Shown here piece after piece: positions 1 through 11,500 of a stretch of 64,000 nucleotides of DNA (position 1 is its first letter; each line of letters starts with the position of its first letter). The position numbers and the translations under genes are program-made. The stretch covers positions 111,190,917 to 111,254,916 of the forward strand of contig NC_060254.1 in NCBI RefSeq assembly GCF_921293095.1, written 5' to 3'. The notes under the pieces were generated by a model. It ran no database searches, was not told the DNA's origin, and saw only the letters and a program-made list of their open reading frames with translations. Origin of the DNA: Ischnura elegans. Lineage: Eukaryota > Arthropoda > Insecta > Odonata > Coenagrionidae.

Positions 1-1215
1 GGGCAATGATTTCACCCATGAGACAATTGTTACACCATTGGAAGGAGAGGAAGGGGGATCTCATGTCCTCACTCTATTCATAACATTTTACTCATTATAT
101 TACTCTAATGTTATAATTACTGTACATTACAAATAGTGTACAATTTTATTCTGCTTCTTCTCATCCGTGATTTTTGCTCTCCACTTTCTTCGAAACTCGC
201 CAGCATCTGCCACCAGACCATTGTTTAACCGTTACTATGGGTGCCAACAAATTTTCTAGGTACTATGCTATGCTATTGTTGTAGGTTAGGAAAAAAATTA
301 GGTCTCAAAAACAATTAAAGGTACTTATATATTCAAATACTTTAGGAAATCTTTATATTATATGTGGTTTCACCTTATATTAGTACCTTCCTTATTTTTT
401 TAAATTTCACTTTCACACTAGGCATTAAAATTCACTGGGAATCCTTTTATCAATTTCGTAAATTTAAGCTTAGAATATATGGGCCTTATAAAGATAAAAT
501 TTATATATGTTTCTGTCAGGAGGCTGAATTCTGCGTACCTTGTCTGCTGTGACCCGGTCCTTGTAGCTTATCAAGACACCCATTAATGAACATTTAGTGA
601 ATTGCCCCAAATCGGATGCTTGATGCTGACTTCCAAGCAGGCACAGAGGCAAGGGGTGGATGTGTGGCCTTCTGCCCCCCCTTCTTCGTCCCACCAAAAT
701 TGTTTCTCTTGTCCTGCAGCGTGTCTGTTGACGAGACCACTTGCCCAGAGGGAACTACCCTTTAACACTCCACTAACATGCATGATTAAATGGAAGTTTA
801 GCAATTTTAAAAACTTTTATTCCAATGACCATAAGGATTACAAAATTAATAATAATAAAATGAGAGTTAAAATACAAAATACCTAAATATTTCAAATACC
901 TTTCATTGTTCATGAGGATGCTATTAATTGATGCTAAGTATTCCTTCCAAGCACTGTCTTCGGAAAATGTCACAAGAGTCATGTTTCATATCAACACTGA
1001 AAGAGTAGTAAAGCTTTAGAATTGGTACATGGAGCACATTTATGGATCAGGGATAAAGAATATCTTAGCACTCATGGTAGAAGTGAAGGACACAGTAAAT
1101 GGTAACTATGAAATATATAGTAGTTTTAATTGATGAAATCTATGCTCTTCCAATGCGTGCGAATTAACAACAAAACATCAGCATAGGCAACCCACGTACC
1201 ACCCAAACAACCTCT

Positions 1216-1233
1216 CCCCCCCCCCCCCCCCCC
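1216..1233 (+). repeat. Poly-C run (18)
   Basis: Homopolymer. Other runs are at 10576-10592 (C17), 23685-23698 (G14) and 51828-51841 (C14). Confidence 0.95.
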
Positions 1234-2068
1234 TTGAGGCAAATGTCTGGCTGCGTGGCTGATTCCAGGGGTGATGGCACACCCAGAGTAGGAGAGGTGT
1301 TGGGATTATGTCACTTTGTATCCATGGATGCCCTGCGTCTTGTTTAATGAGGATATGTAGATGGGTGAGCCAATTGGGCGGCTTTTAGAAGGTGATCAGA
1401 GAAACAAATTAAAATATTACTGGTGCACAATACAACTATGCAGCCCAAAAGGGATCAAAGTATCTGTTGGAGGAAATTCTAAAAAATATCTTGATCAATC
1501 AGAGTAATCATCCAGACTGGCAGCTCGAAAATAAATTTTGGCTAACAGTGCCATTCTGTGATGCGAAACTAGTAGTGCGACTGCCAAGATTCCATGGTTG
1601 CCACTGTAGGTGAACGAGTAAGTTCAGAAGTTGGCTGATAATGCTGCAGATGTCAGGGCATCAAATAATGAAATTGTTGACGGTAGTGGTTAGTGTAGTA
1701 GGACCAATAATTTGGTTGTCGCATCTCACTATTTTCATCAGACATCGTGTCCACACTTCATACAACCATCAGCTCCAACAATTTTGGAATGTGTGCAATG
1801 GGTTGAATCTCAACATGTCCACCTTTTTCTGCTCCTTCCAGAGTTGGAATCAATATTTCTCATGCCTCCTTTTTTGCAAATTTTTCTTACCGAATATGCA
1901 TGTTAAATGGTTTTGTATGAATGTGTCTCATTTCTGCTAAATTAATTACATTTGAAAGTGTGTTTCCATGTCACTTCTTTTTTTAAACTTTGTTCTCCAT
2001 TTGAATCAATTTGCACTCTTTTGCTGTGCATTTGGTCGTGCAAAAGATCCACTGAGGAAAAAATCATC

Positions 2069-2141
2069 CGCCTTGACCGGGATTCGAACCCGGATCCCCC
2101 GATTTCTGGTCGATTGCTTTAGCCAGTTAAGCTACCAAGGC
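2069..2141 (-). repeat. tRNA-derived SINE head (tRNA-like, 73 nt)
   Basis: On the - strand the sequence folds as a cloverleaf. The acceptor is GCCTTGG/TCAAGGC, the D arm GCTTAACTGGCTAAAGC, and the T arm a perfect CCGGG-TTCGAAT-CCCGG, which holds the B box. The anticodon arm is weak, and its loop CCAGAAA lacks the usual U33, so it is not a working tRNA. A TTTTTT run follows 5 bases after the 3' end. Confidence 0.75.
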
Positions 2142-3647
2142 ATCATTCTTCCCTGTCGATAATTTGCATAATAATGTGCATTTGGTCGTTTGGCATATGC
2201 ATTTGATGTTTTAAAAGTGTGCCTCAAATACTATTATAGGGTCATTCACTCAGACACAGAATCACAATTCAATAATAGAAATGGGCAGATGAGAAAGGGA
2301 AAGATATGTGACAATGAAAAGAGAATCTTCCTCGTTCCATCATCCTCTGTTTTGAGTGTAAAGTAGAAAACAATGTCCAAGTTCCCGCTCACTTTTCAAG
2401 AGTGGGTGATGTCTTTAGTTTTGATTCATTGACGTATGGGAACCACTTGTATAGGGAAAGAAATGCTCTCCAGAATGTGGACAACAAGAACCACACAATG
2501 CCCTCACATGGAACATAGGAACATCTGAGTAGCTGTGACCCTCTTGATTGGAATGAATTACATCATCAACTTACCTTCAGAGGAGTAAAGGTCATTGCTT
2601 TCTCACTGTGAAAAGTAGGCGGCTGGTCAAAAAAAAAAAAACAGGAAAATATTGTTCTCGTTATTTTCTTAACTGTAACATGTTTTTAACTTTTTTCAAT
2701 ATACATGAGAGTGCAGGTATGAATCCGCATGGCCTTTTGAACACTATAACAAACACTTCATGGGGACTCCATAGTGTGTATGTACATATATTGTATGGTC
2801 TTTTTATTCAGTGGTATTTGCTATGGTATGTGAGTGGTTGGTGTGGTATTTGTCTTTGTATTTATATTCATCAAATCACTCATGTTCACTGTAGTACTCA
2901 TGAATCCATGCCTGTACCTAGTCGTTAATTCAAGTACTTTCATTGAATGATAATAAATCAATTGAATAGTACTGTATTCAAACATTTGGCACTCATTTGC
3001 CCGTAGCCGATGAGTGGGTGGCTTTGTGTGGCATTGGAGTTACCACAGGCATGGGTGTGCATTATTTCATGGCGTAATTCATTTGAAAGAGGGCTGCAAT
3101 GTTATCTCCTCATAAATAAAATTGTGTGATTTGATTCTGGAACCCCAATAAAAAGTGTATCCATACTTCTCTTTTATCTCCTAAGATATCTTACTGATAT
3201 TTGAACTGTGCCTGTCATTTCTTAGCTTACAACTCATGCTCTGTTTGAATTCTATAGTGCCTATAAATGGAATGGATGTCATGCTTTAGGCTGATTTGGA
3301 TTTTAAGATATGGAGGTAAAGATCTTTGTCAAACTCGTTTTCCTTACCACTTGCATTACAATTTTTAGCTTGAGCTACTAAACCTTATGGCCTCATAAAA
3401 TTTTATCTATGGCCCTGCATAAGAGGTATTTAGAGTAGATGAATTGAAAAAAAAATAATTCTTTATTGGCTTCTTTGAGTAAAATATTTGAGAATTTCTA
3501 GCATTGTCCTAATGGAATTCAATTTAAGTTAACAAGGTGTTGTTGAATTGAAAGATCTTAATTTTTGGAAAGGTTTGCATGTGTTTAAAATTTGAATTTA
3601 TAATCAAACTAATTGAATTGGGTCATCACTTTTTTTGGAAGCAGGAA

Positions 3648-4313
3648 TAGGGTGGTTTCCTTCATCAAAGAAAACGAAAGGCATTGATTGCGATTCGTTA
3701 CCCACCATTAGGGTATTCATAATATACAAATTATTTTGTTTTAGAAATACCGGGTTAGACGAATGGCAATGGTCCATTTTTATCCTCATTTGAAAAGGGC
3801 CAGATTGGCGCCCATGTGATGCCACTCCACGTGACGTCACAGGGACCTAGTTTCTATAGGAGAAGATAGGAGTTATACATCGTCTGAGGTTACCATTGCA
3901 TGCATGAGGTGCAAAGCTCAGGGAAACATGTCTTAACAATCACTTATTAAAACTGGCTAAGGTCGGAAAGTTTTCCTCGTTTGATAAGTTATTAATAATC
4001 CTTATTTAAGCCAAGCGCTACCAGCCAGCAGGGTACTAGGCTACCCGCTAGCAGCCTGCGTCGTATCAGCGCTAAGTCTCGCCTCAAGGTCACCTCGCAG
4101 GGCGGCAACGAGAACCAGAAATACGTCACGCGGAGAGACTTCCCGACATTCATACTTAAGCGTCGCGTTTTCGCGCGCTTGAAAATTTTCACTTTTCATT
4201 TAATCGCGAAAAATAGATATCGTCATTTAAAAATCTAAAAGCGTGAAATACGTACTCCAGGAGTAATAATCTTTCGATTTAGGCAATAAAAAAAATAATA
4301 GGAAACCACCCTA
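3648..4313 (-). mobile_element. 665-bp MITE family, copy A (reverse)
   Basis: The copy is bounded by TA on both sides and has inverted ends TAGGGTGGTTTCC / GGAAACCACCCTA. It is a full-length reverse copy of the family at 9188, 22631, 54302 and 58457. It contains the family's full CRE (TGACGTCA, 3832-3839) overlapping an E-box (CACGTG, 3828-3833). The TIR and TA duplication suggest a pogo or Tc1/mariner-type source; no transposase is present. Confidence 0.9.
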
Positions 4314-4351
4314 TTATTTACTATTGACTATAAATTAAGAGGGAGTGTTAA

Positions 4352-4387
4352 CACTATCCATAAGGCTAATTAGCCTTATGGATAGTG
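4352..4387. repeat. Perfect 36-bp palindrome
   Basis: CACTATCCATAAGGCTAA is followed directly by its exact reverse complement, with no spacer. It lies between MITE copy A and a SINE-like sequence, whose head forms the right half. Confidence 0.95.
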
Positions 4388-4556
4388 ATAGCCCAATGGA
4401 GGTGTCTTGGGTTCAAATCTCAGGTAAATCCTTTGAAAATCTCTGTAGTAGAAATCCTTAGTGTTCAAGGTGGCCCACTGAATGGAACCACACCCTCTTC
4501 TCTGAATGTGTGATTGGCACAGGCCCTCAGATAAGTCTGATGAGACACCAACTACC
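4362..4556 (+). repeat. Probable tRNA-derived SINE
   Basis: A-box-like TTATGGATAGTGATAGC and B-box-like GGGTTCAAATCTC are 21 bases apart. They are followed by CAAGGTGGCCCACTGAATG-type body sequence. The head overlaps a perfect palindrome (4352-4387). Confidence 0.45.
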
Positions 4557-4642
4557 CCGTGGCGGATCCAGGATAGGGACAAGGGGGGGGGTGAGGGGTA
4601 AAAATTGGATATCCCCCCAGCTCCTCTCTAGGTCTGCCACTG
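4557..4642. mobile_element. Short hAT-type end pair, deleted copy
   Basis: GTGGCGGATCCAGG and CTAGGTCTGCCACTG face each other over 86 bp with G-runs and C-runs inside. The flanks do not match as a target duplication, so this is probably an internally deleted or rearranged copy. Confidence 0.35.
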
Positions 4643-5253
4643 GATTGTAAAGTGGGTGTAAAGTAAAATAGGCCATAAGTTTAGAGCTAATTTGTATTTC
4701 ATTTCGTTTAAGTTGGTAAATTTACTAGAAAATGTAACTAAATATTTTCTTACAAAGTGGCCATCCTCCAACAATTTCTTTTTTTCTGTTTCGTTTTGGA
4801 AGACACTAAAATCATGGAATGCAACCGCACTACAGAATATCCCATGCCAGACTCCCTCTGTCTTTAGTGCATCCACGCAGCGACAGCAAGTGGACTTTAC
4901 TCCCCTGACTCCTTGTCAACACGCCCTTGTCGCAACCCGTTCTCCCCTCTGGAATACTAGCAATGCTCAGGGAGGTGACCCCCAGCCCCTGGCCACAGCT
5001 GCATCTTCCATGCTCACCTCTCCACGAGACAAAACTGTAAACACGCGCACCGGTTGGCCCTAGCCTAATGCCAGATATGTTATGACACAGCAAACACAAG
5101 GGCCCAACGAGATATTCTGGGTTTTCTCACTTACAGCATGCATATATGCTCCTAATGCTTGTTCATCCACTATATGCATGAATTAGTTTCATTGGTATTA
5201 TTCCTGGTGGGCATCCTTTCTAATTTCATCTACTTTACCCTTTCCAAAAAAAG

Positions 5254-5527
5254 GCCGGAAGATGTTGGTGAATACTGCTGTCGGGTCAAGCAGAAGTTCT
5301 TGCTGGAGGGAAGCATTAACGAAGTTACGTCAGATCCTGTTGAGGTCGATTTTGTGCCCGAGCCTCCTATAATCACGGAACAGCCAGAGCAGTTGGTAGC
5401 CTGTCTGGAAGGATCTACTGCCGTCATTTCATTCTCACTGGCAAAGTCACCGGCTGCAGGAGATGTCCATCTTCAGTGGTTCAGGGACAATGAAGTTCTA
5501 GAGGGCTGCAATGATAGAGAGTTGGAG
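5254..5527 (+). CDS. MALT1: MALT1 exon a: end of first Ig-like and start of second Ig-like domain
   Basis: The exon starts with the last base of a split codon after an A-rich acceptor and ends in phase 0 before GTAGGT. It opens with PEDVGEYCCRV, the D-x-G-x-Y-x-C signature near the end of an Ig fold. After a PEPPIITEQP linker it starts the next Ig fold, with Trp in LQWFRD. At the place where the first Ig cysteine is expected the sequence reads AVISFSLA, without Cys. The only nearby Cys is about ten residues earlier (LVACLEG). The acceptor has a poor pyrimidine tract, so the exact 5' edge is less sure than the reading frame. Confidence 0.85.
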
Positions 5528-8500
5528 GTAGGTGACTTGAAGCTTTTTCACCTGTTGCTCAGTTTATTTTCAATGAGAGCAAAATCAAATACATATGTAC
5601 ATATAAGTGTTGAAAGTGTACGTTTAGCTTCTCAATTAATTGTAAATTGTGGTTGATGAAACATTTGTCACTAAAGAAAGAAGTATGTATTTCTTAAAGA
5701 GAGAGATGTAAGATAATGGCACATGAATAAGCAGTTACAGCAGATTTTACAGTCTTTCCCTGTGGAGTTTTGATGACACGCACGGCATATCTATCAAAGA
5801 TGTGTATCTACATAATACTCAATTTTAATTGCAATTAAGGAATCCTTTTTCCAAGTTATGAGTACCGTATTTAGTTAGTGCTTCACTTGAAATTCCTAGA
5901 AAATTGGTACTTTTTATGTATTGTAGCATGTAGTAGTATGTAACTGTGTATCCAAAGTAAAATTTCATTATAAGAGTAGCAAGTGAACAAGAAAAATTAT
6001 GGTGTAATTATTTTTTCTCTATCTTTTTTCACTATCTTGTTATTTGTAACAAACTCAAGTGGACATAATTCCAGCGTAGATTGTGGGCCACCACTCTCGG
6101 AATTGATTTTTACTTCGACATAATTTCTTTTACAAAAATGGCCCTGTGTAGCCAAGCGTAAAACAGTATGGGGTCATCTGCATGTACACACAAAGAGGAA
6201 AATTCCATGTGAAAATACAAACTGCCCTAATTCTATATTAAATCATGACTGTGAAGTTGTCATTCACCATGCAGAATGCTATGTTAAAAACACATGCAGG
6301 CAAGCTTCTTAAAACACAATTTATTTTATGTATAAGTTACATGTCTAAAAAAGTAAGACTACCTAGTACTAGTTGTTAAGAATCCAGGTATAGTTTCAGA
6401 GCTCTTGAAAAGAGACAATCATAGCTTTCAAAGGTGTCAACATTTGTAATATGTAATACATATGTATCTAGTGGTCATTATAGATGGGAATAATTTTGAT
6501 GGGGCAGAAATGATAAAAAGGAGAGAGAGTTCTGTGGGAAAATGATTATTGGTGGGCCCTGCAGAAACTCTTGAAAAGAAAAACCCCATCAAACTAAACC
6601 AAATCACAGCTCTACAAGAGGATAATATTACCTGTTGTCTCGTGTGGATTATTAGGTAGTTTAGATACATAGAAAATATCCGAAAAGAGATACTCGACTC
6701 CCGATCTTTAAAAACAAACTCTGTCATATGCAATGTTTTTCCGTATAAGGTGAACAACAGACGAAAGGTAATTCTAGAGAAGAGTAATATAGAACTTAAG
6801 GTGCTGTACTGAGATCCTGATACCATTACCTAAATCAAAAGCAGAAGGCTTTGTTTGGCAGGAGGCATCAGCAGGCTAGAGCCATCTTCTCTCAGGAACT
6901 CTCTACTTAGAATGGTGGCAGAAATTTTTCTACAAGCCTGAAGACCAAGGCTATGCTGGGGATACCCAGTGCTAAAGGGTCAAATGATGAAATTTCACAC
7001 CAGGGCAATTATAGGACCATGAGAGGGGCCGAAGAGTTATCGGAGAAGCCAAAAATCTGCTTAGGTTTTTAGGTCTTAGTTGCTGCAAAGGCTTCTGTGG
7101 TGTGATGGTAATGAAGGCTGCATTTTTCTGAATTTCACCATGTCGTCGTTTTCATGGAGACAACAGTTTCTCCTAAATTCCTGCAGGCATCTTCAGGTCG
7201 AAGTGCTTGATGCGGTGTTTTGGTCGTTGTTATATAGGCAGCCCGGTGGTGTGTGTTGGTGCTGATTGGTCGCCTTGCATCCAGTGACATGGGGCTATGT
7301 TACGAAGAGTCTCTTCTCTTTTAGGTCTTAGTACGATTTGAAATGTAGGCTTTTGCAGCGAAATTCATTGGTGTCAACGTCTTTCAGAGGCAGCTGCGTA
7401 TTGCGCTTTGTCACGTGAGATTTCTCGGCCATTGCAGGTCTCATCATCAGGCGATGAATGAGAAGTTTGGAAAAGGCTGTCAATTAATATATTTGTCAAT
7501 CCTCCTCACTGGAGTAGTCGAGGGGGAAGGGTGATGCCGACGACAGAGGAACTCTCAGCCCCATCCTTAAGCAGTGAGCAAACTCTCCCTTGTTGTGGTG
7601 CAGCGGGCAGGTGAATAATCATAGCCAACACCATACTGGAAACATCGTCTCCGTTCTTCTGTCGTCAGCGTCACCCTTCCTTCTCCCCGAGTAATCACTC
7701 CGGTGGATTGAGGAGGGTTGATGAGTATATTAATTGACACTGCTCCTTTTTCCATTCGCCTGATGACGCAACCTGCAATGGCCGCGAAAGCGCGCATGAC
7801 AATGTAGAATACGCTGCTGCTCCCAAAAGCCGTTGACACTTAGTACCTTTTGTTCACTACTTTTGTCTTTATCAACGCTAGGAATCCATTTTAAATCCTA
7901 CCATGCTTATAAAATGTTTGTTATTCTTGCATATATAATTGTGAATTATTGAAAATCATAGACAAAATTTTTTTTTTTTTAATGGGAAGTGGATTTGTGG
8001 GGTGAAGGGTTGGAGGGTTGAGTCTAATGGCTGAGTGTGCTCCGTTGAGTTGAGTCCTAAATCGGAGGGACAACAACAAAAAAAGAGCTCCTCAGAGAGA
8101 AGTGTAATGTATTCTCATGGTACTTGCAGCATGGAAAACATTTTGCATTCGTTGGTGCCAGCAGAGAAGGTATAGTCTTGGCTGTTGTCTCAAATATTCA
8201 AAATTTCAAAGGGTCTTTTCAAATTGATTAAAAAGAAAAAGTTGCAAGTGACTAGGTCAGATAAGCACAAGGGGTGGTCAAGAGCAATGATCGAGCTTTT
8301 TGTCAAAAACCCACGAATTCTGATGGCTAAATGGGTAATATAGTTGTCAGTCTGGAAAAACCATTCATAAATCCTCTATATTTCTGGGATTATGCAAAGG
8401 ATTGCATCCCTAACGTTACATTTCAGAACTTCAGTGTAGTAATTCCAGTTTGCCATGGACCCTTTGAGGAAGTATTTGTGGTGACCAATACCCTAAGTAG

Positions 8501-11500
8501 GGAAAAATTTGCTATTCAAACTGTCCTAGTATTTGTCCCACATACCTCGTGAAGTGGATGCAAATGGTCAAGCAATGCAATGCTCTGAATATTTTCCCTC
8601 CTTTTTTTTCCTTAAACCCTGTGGAGAAAAATTTTTGTGGCTACTCTGCACATTAAGTGAGCAAGTAAAGGCAACTTACCAATCCACAAAAATTAGTGGA
8701 GAATACGTTCGGATAAATATAATAATTAATGAAAAATGTGATGTAAGCAATTTTGGATTATGTAAACTTTATTTCCATGCGACAACTGATTTTAATTCTA
8801 TAAATTAATCTCTTTTTCATATAAGGTCGATTATAATAAGTTGATCTATGTAGAGACATTGAAATTTTTGAAGTATGAAGTAGTACATGAATTATAATGC
8901 CCTATATCTATTTAATTGCATGTCGACAGATCAGTGACCTATCTGAAGCAGATGAAGGAGAATATAGATGCTACATCACTTGTAAGTGTGCGGAACTCTG
9001 GACTGAAACTGCCACTATTAAGGTAATTACGAATTGTGAGATATCTTTTTTGTGACGAAAGGCTAGAAATTAAATAGTTATATAATTTCCTTGATGCTGT
9101 TCATATCAATTTCATCTCATAATAACTGTGCAATTTCTTTATATTCCAGGTATACCGGCCTCCAGACATGGGTAAGGTTCTGAATAATAGGGTGGTTTCC
9201 AATTATTTTTTTATTGCCTAAATCGAAAGATTATTACTCCTGGAGTACGTATTTCACGCTTTTAGATTTTTAAATGACGATATCTATTTTTCGCGATTAA
9301 ATGAAAAGTGAAAAATTTCAAGCGCGCGAAAACGCGACGCGTAAGTAGGAATTATGGGAAAAAGTCCGTGTGACGCATTTCTGGCTCCCCCTCCCGCCTT
9401 GTGAGGTGGCCTTGGGAGAGGCTCTGAGCGCTGATACGACGCAGGATGCTAGCGGGTAGCTGAGTACCATGCTATCTGGTAGCGCTTGGCTTAAAAAAGG
9501 TTTATTAATACCTTATCAAACGAAGAAAACTTTCCGACCTTAGCCAGTTTTAATTGGTTATTATTAAGACGTGTTTCCCTGAGCTCTGTGCCTCTTGCAT
9601 GCATTGGTATCCTCAGACGATGTATAACTCCTATCCTCTCGTGTAGAAACTAGGTCCCTGTGACGTCACGTGGAGTGGCATCGCATGGGCGCCAATCTGG
9701 CCTTTTTCAAATGAGGATAAAATTTGGCCCTTGCCATTCGTCTAAACCGGTATTTCTAAAACCAAATAATTTGTGTATTATGAATACACTAATGGTGGGT
9801 AACGAATCGCAATCAATGCCTTTCGTTTTCTTTGATGAAGGAAACTACCCTATTGTAGGTTATCATCAAAGGTACAATTAATATATATTAGAGATGTGCG
9901 AATAGTATCCGCGAATACTCGAATACCTCGAATACTAGAAAGTATTCGATATTCGAGGTTTCGAATAGTTATGCGAAAAGTACCGCCTCGAATAATTTGA
10001 ATTTCGCGTCATACACTGTCGCACGCACGTCGTTGGTAGTTGACTCGGAAAAATGTAGAGAACTGTAGTCATTTAGTGCTCGCAGTGCCGTTTTACGCAA
10101 GTTGACGAATTACATCAAATTCGTGGATTTTAGCGGTGAAAAGAGTTCGACGAGGGGAACCGAAAATGGTCGGGTGAAAAAATCCGAAAATCCCCGATTC
10201 CCCCCACCATGAGAACCTCAGTGCCGCGGGATAGCAACCTTAGGGGCTTAGGGCATTTCCCACGATCCGCTATCCCCCTCCATTCAGCACTCGCCTCACC
10301 CACTCTGATGCTTTCCTCTTCTCCGAAATCAAACAAAAGGTCCCAGCTCGCGCAGGGATCGCATTACGAAGACCCCTGCTTCGAAAAAAATATAGAGTTA
10401 CGAGAACAATAAAAACGTGTTTCACGCCCTCCCCCCTTTTCTCACCCACTGACCTTTTTCTTGCTACCTGCTTCGAAGTTCTCCATTTCTGGAGGTCAAC
10501 TGCTGTGAGAGTACCGTGGGATACTTACATTAGCGCATTTCCCAAGATCCGGTATCCCTCTCCATTCAGCACTAGCCCCCCCCCCCCCCCCCTCTGAGGC
10601 TTTCCTCTTCTTCGAAATAAAAAAGAAGGTCACAGCTCGCGCAGGGATCATATTACGAAGACCTTAGCTTCGAAAAAATACCAAGTTACAAGAGAAAAAT
10701 AGAAACGTGTTTCGGGCCCTCCCTTTTCTCCCCCACTGACCTTTTTTTTCCTACCAGCTTCGAAGTTCCCCATTTCTGTGGAGGTCAACCGCTGCATGAG
10801 TCATCTATTAGCACAAAAGGTGTCTAAGAATGACTTTCGTCAATTGATGTTACACCTTTATTGAATTGAAATATTAGTAATGTGCGCGTGATTTCAAAAA
10901 GAATAAGACCAAACACGACGCATTTCTGAGTTTATTTAAGCATTTTACGCAAAGAAATAAATGTCAAAATACGACGGAGACTTAGCATTCTGGCAAAACT
11001 CGATATGAGCAGCAGAGCTTCTCGGAAGTTGATGCGGTATTTTTTTCCGAAAACATATATCAAGTTACAATTTATGAGTGGTGCTATAAATCTTTATTGT
11101 TACAGTCCCAGACAAAGGGATATTTTCTCAGAATATTTGGTTTCTCCCTGATAGCAATTCCAATTCATCTTCTTATCTCTTGAGAACTCCCAAAGATGGA
11201 CTGAAAATAATTGAAGAAAATCCGGTGGAAAAGAGCTTGTATGTTGCAAAATGCCTCAGATTGTCAGCTAGCACTTGGCAGCAGGAGTGGGGGTAAAGCG
11301 ATGTTAGTTGAATTAATCATATGCCCAATTTTTTCCATAAAATAAAAATATTCATTAATCAGCTAAATTCCTGTTCGAATCATTTAAAGGAAATCAAAAT
11401 TACTCCCCAAAATCTTGTGTTGCCTGCTGCATAGGCAACCGAGTCAGACATTCCAGCATTCATCATTTAGTATTCGAGGTACCTATTCGAAATTCGAGGT

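Larger units (their letters stand above)
1..5253. other. Upstream part or flank of MALT1; no coding exon recognised
   Basis: Holds a poly-C run, SINE heads, MITE copy A, a short hAT end pair, and a 1160-1280 segment (CATAGGCAACCCAC) that recurs diverged at 21060-21160. The exon for the first half of the upstream Ig domain and the death domain should lie here or before the window, but no frame with splice sites could be supported. Confidence 0.5.
7371..7839. repeat. Inverted pair of Penelope-type pseudo-LTR fragments
   Basis: Arms 7371-7552 and 7653-7839 are inverted copies around a ~100-bp spacer. Shared blocks include GTGTCAACG, GGCCATTGCAGG, CTGTCAATTAATATA and GGGTGATGCCGACGACAG (in inverse in the right arm with changes). 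Each arm holds a CTGATGA ... GGCCG(A/C)GAAA motif like a hammerhead ribozyme core, as known in Penelope-like elements. Confidence 0.55.
5528..8929 (+). other. MALT1 intron with Penelope-type remnants
   Basis: Nothing recognised in 5528-7080 or 7900-8929. The repeats listed at 7157-7839 are the only identified content. Confidence 0.6.

Noticed and set aside
6437-6826. 129-codon frame on the - strand
   Set aside because: No recognisable domain, no splice or start context, low-complexity hydrophobic text; it lies in a MALT1 intron.
9660-9881. Similar ~65-75-residue open frames (NTLMVGNESQSMPFVFF) in MITE copies at 3604, 9660, 23092 and 58218
   Set aside because: They open with GTG, not ATG, and are conserved only because the MITE copies are recent. 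No domain is visible, and they end at the element's edge.
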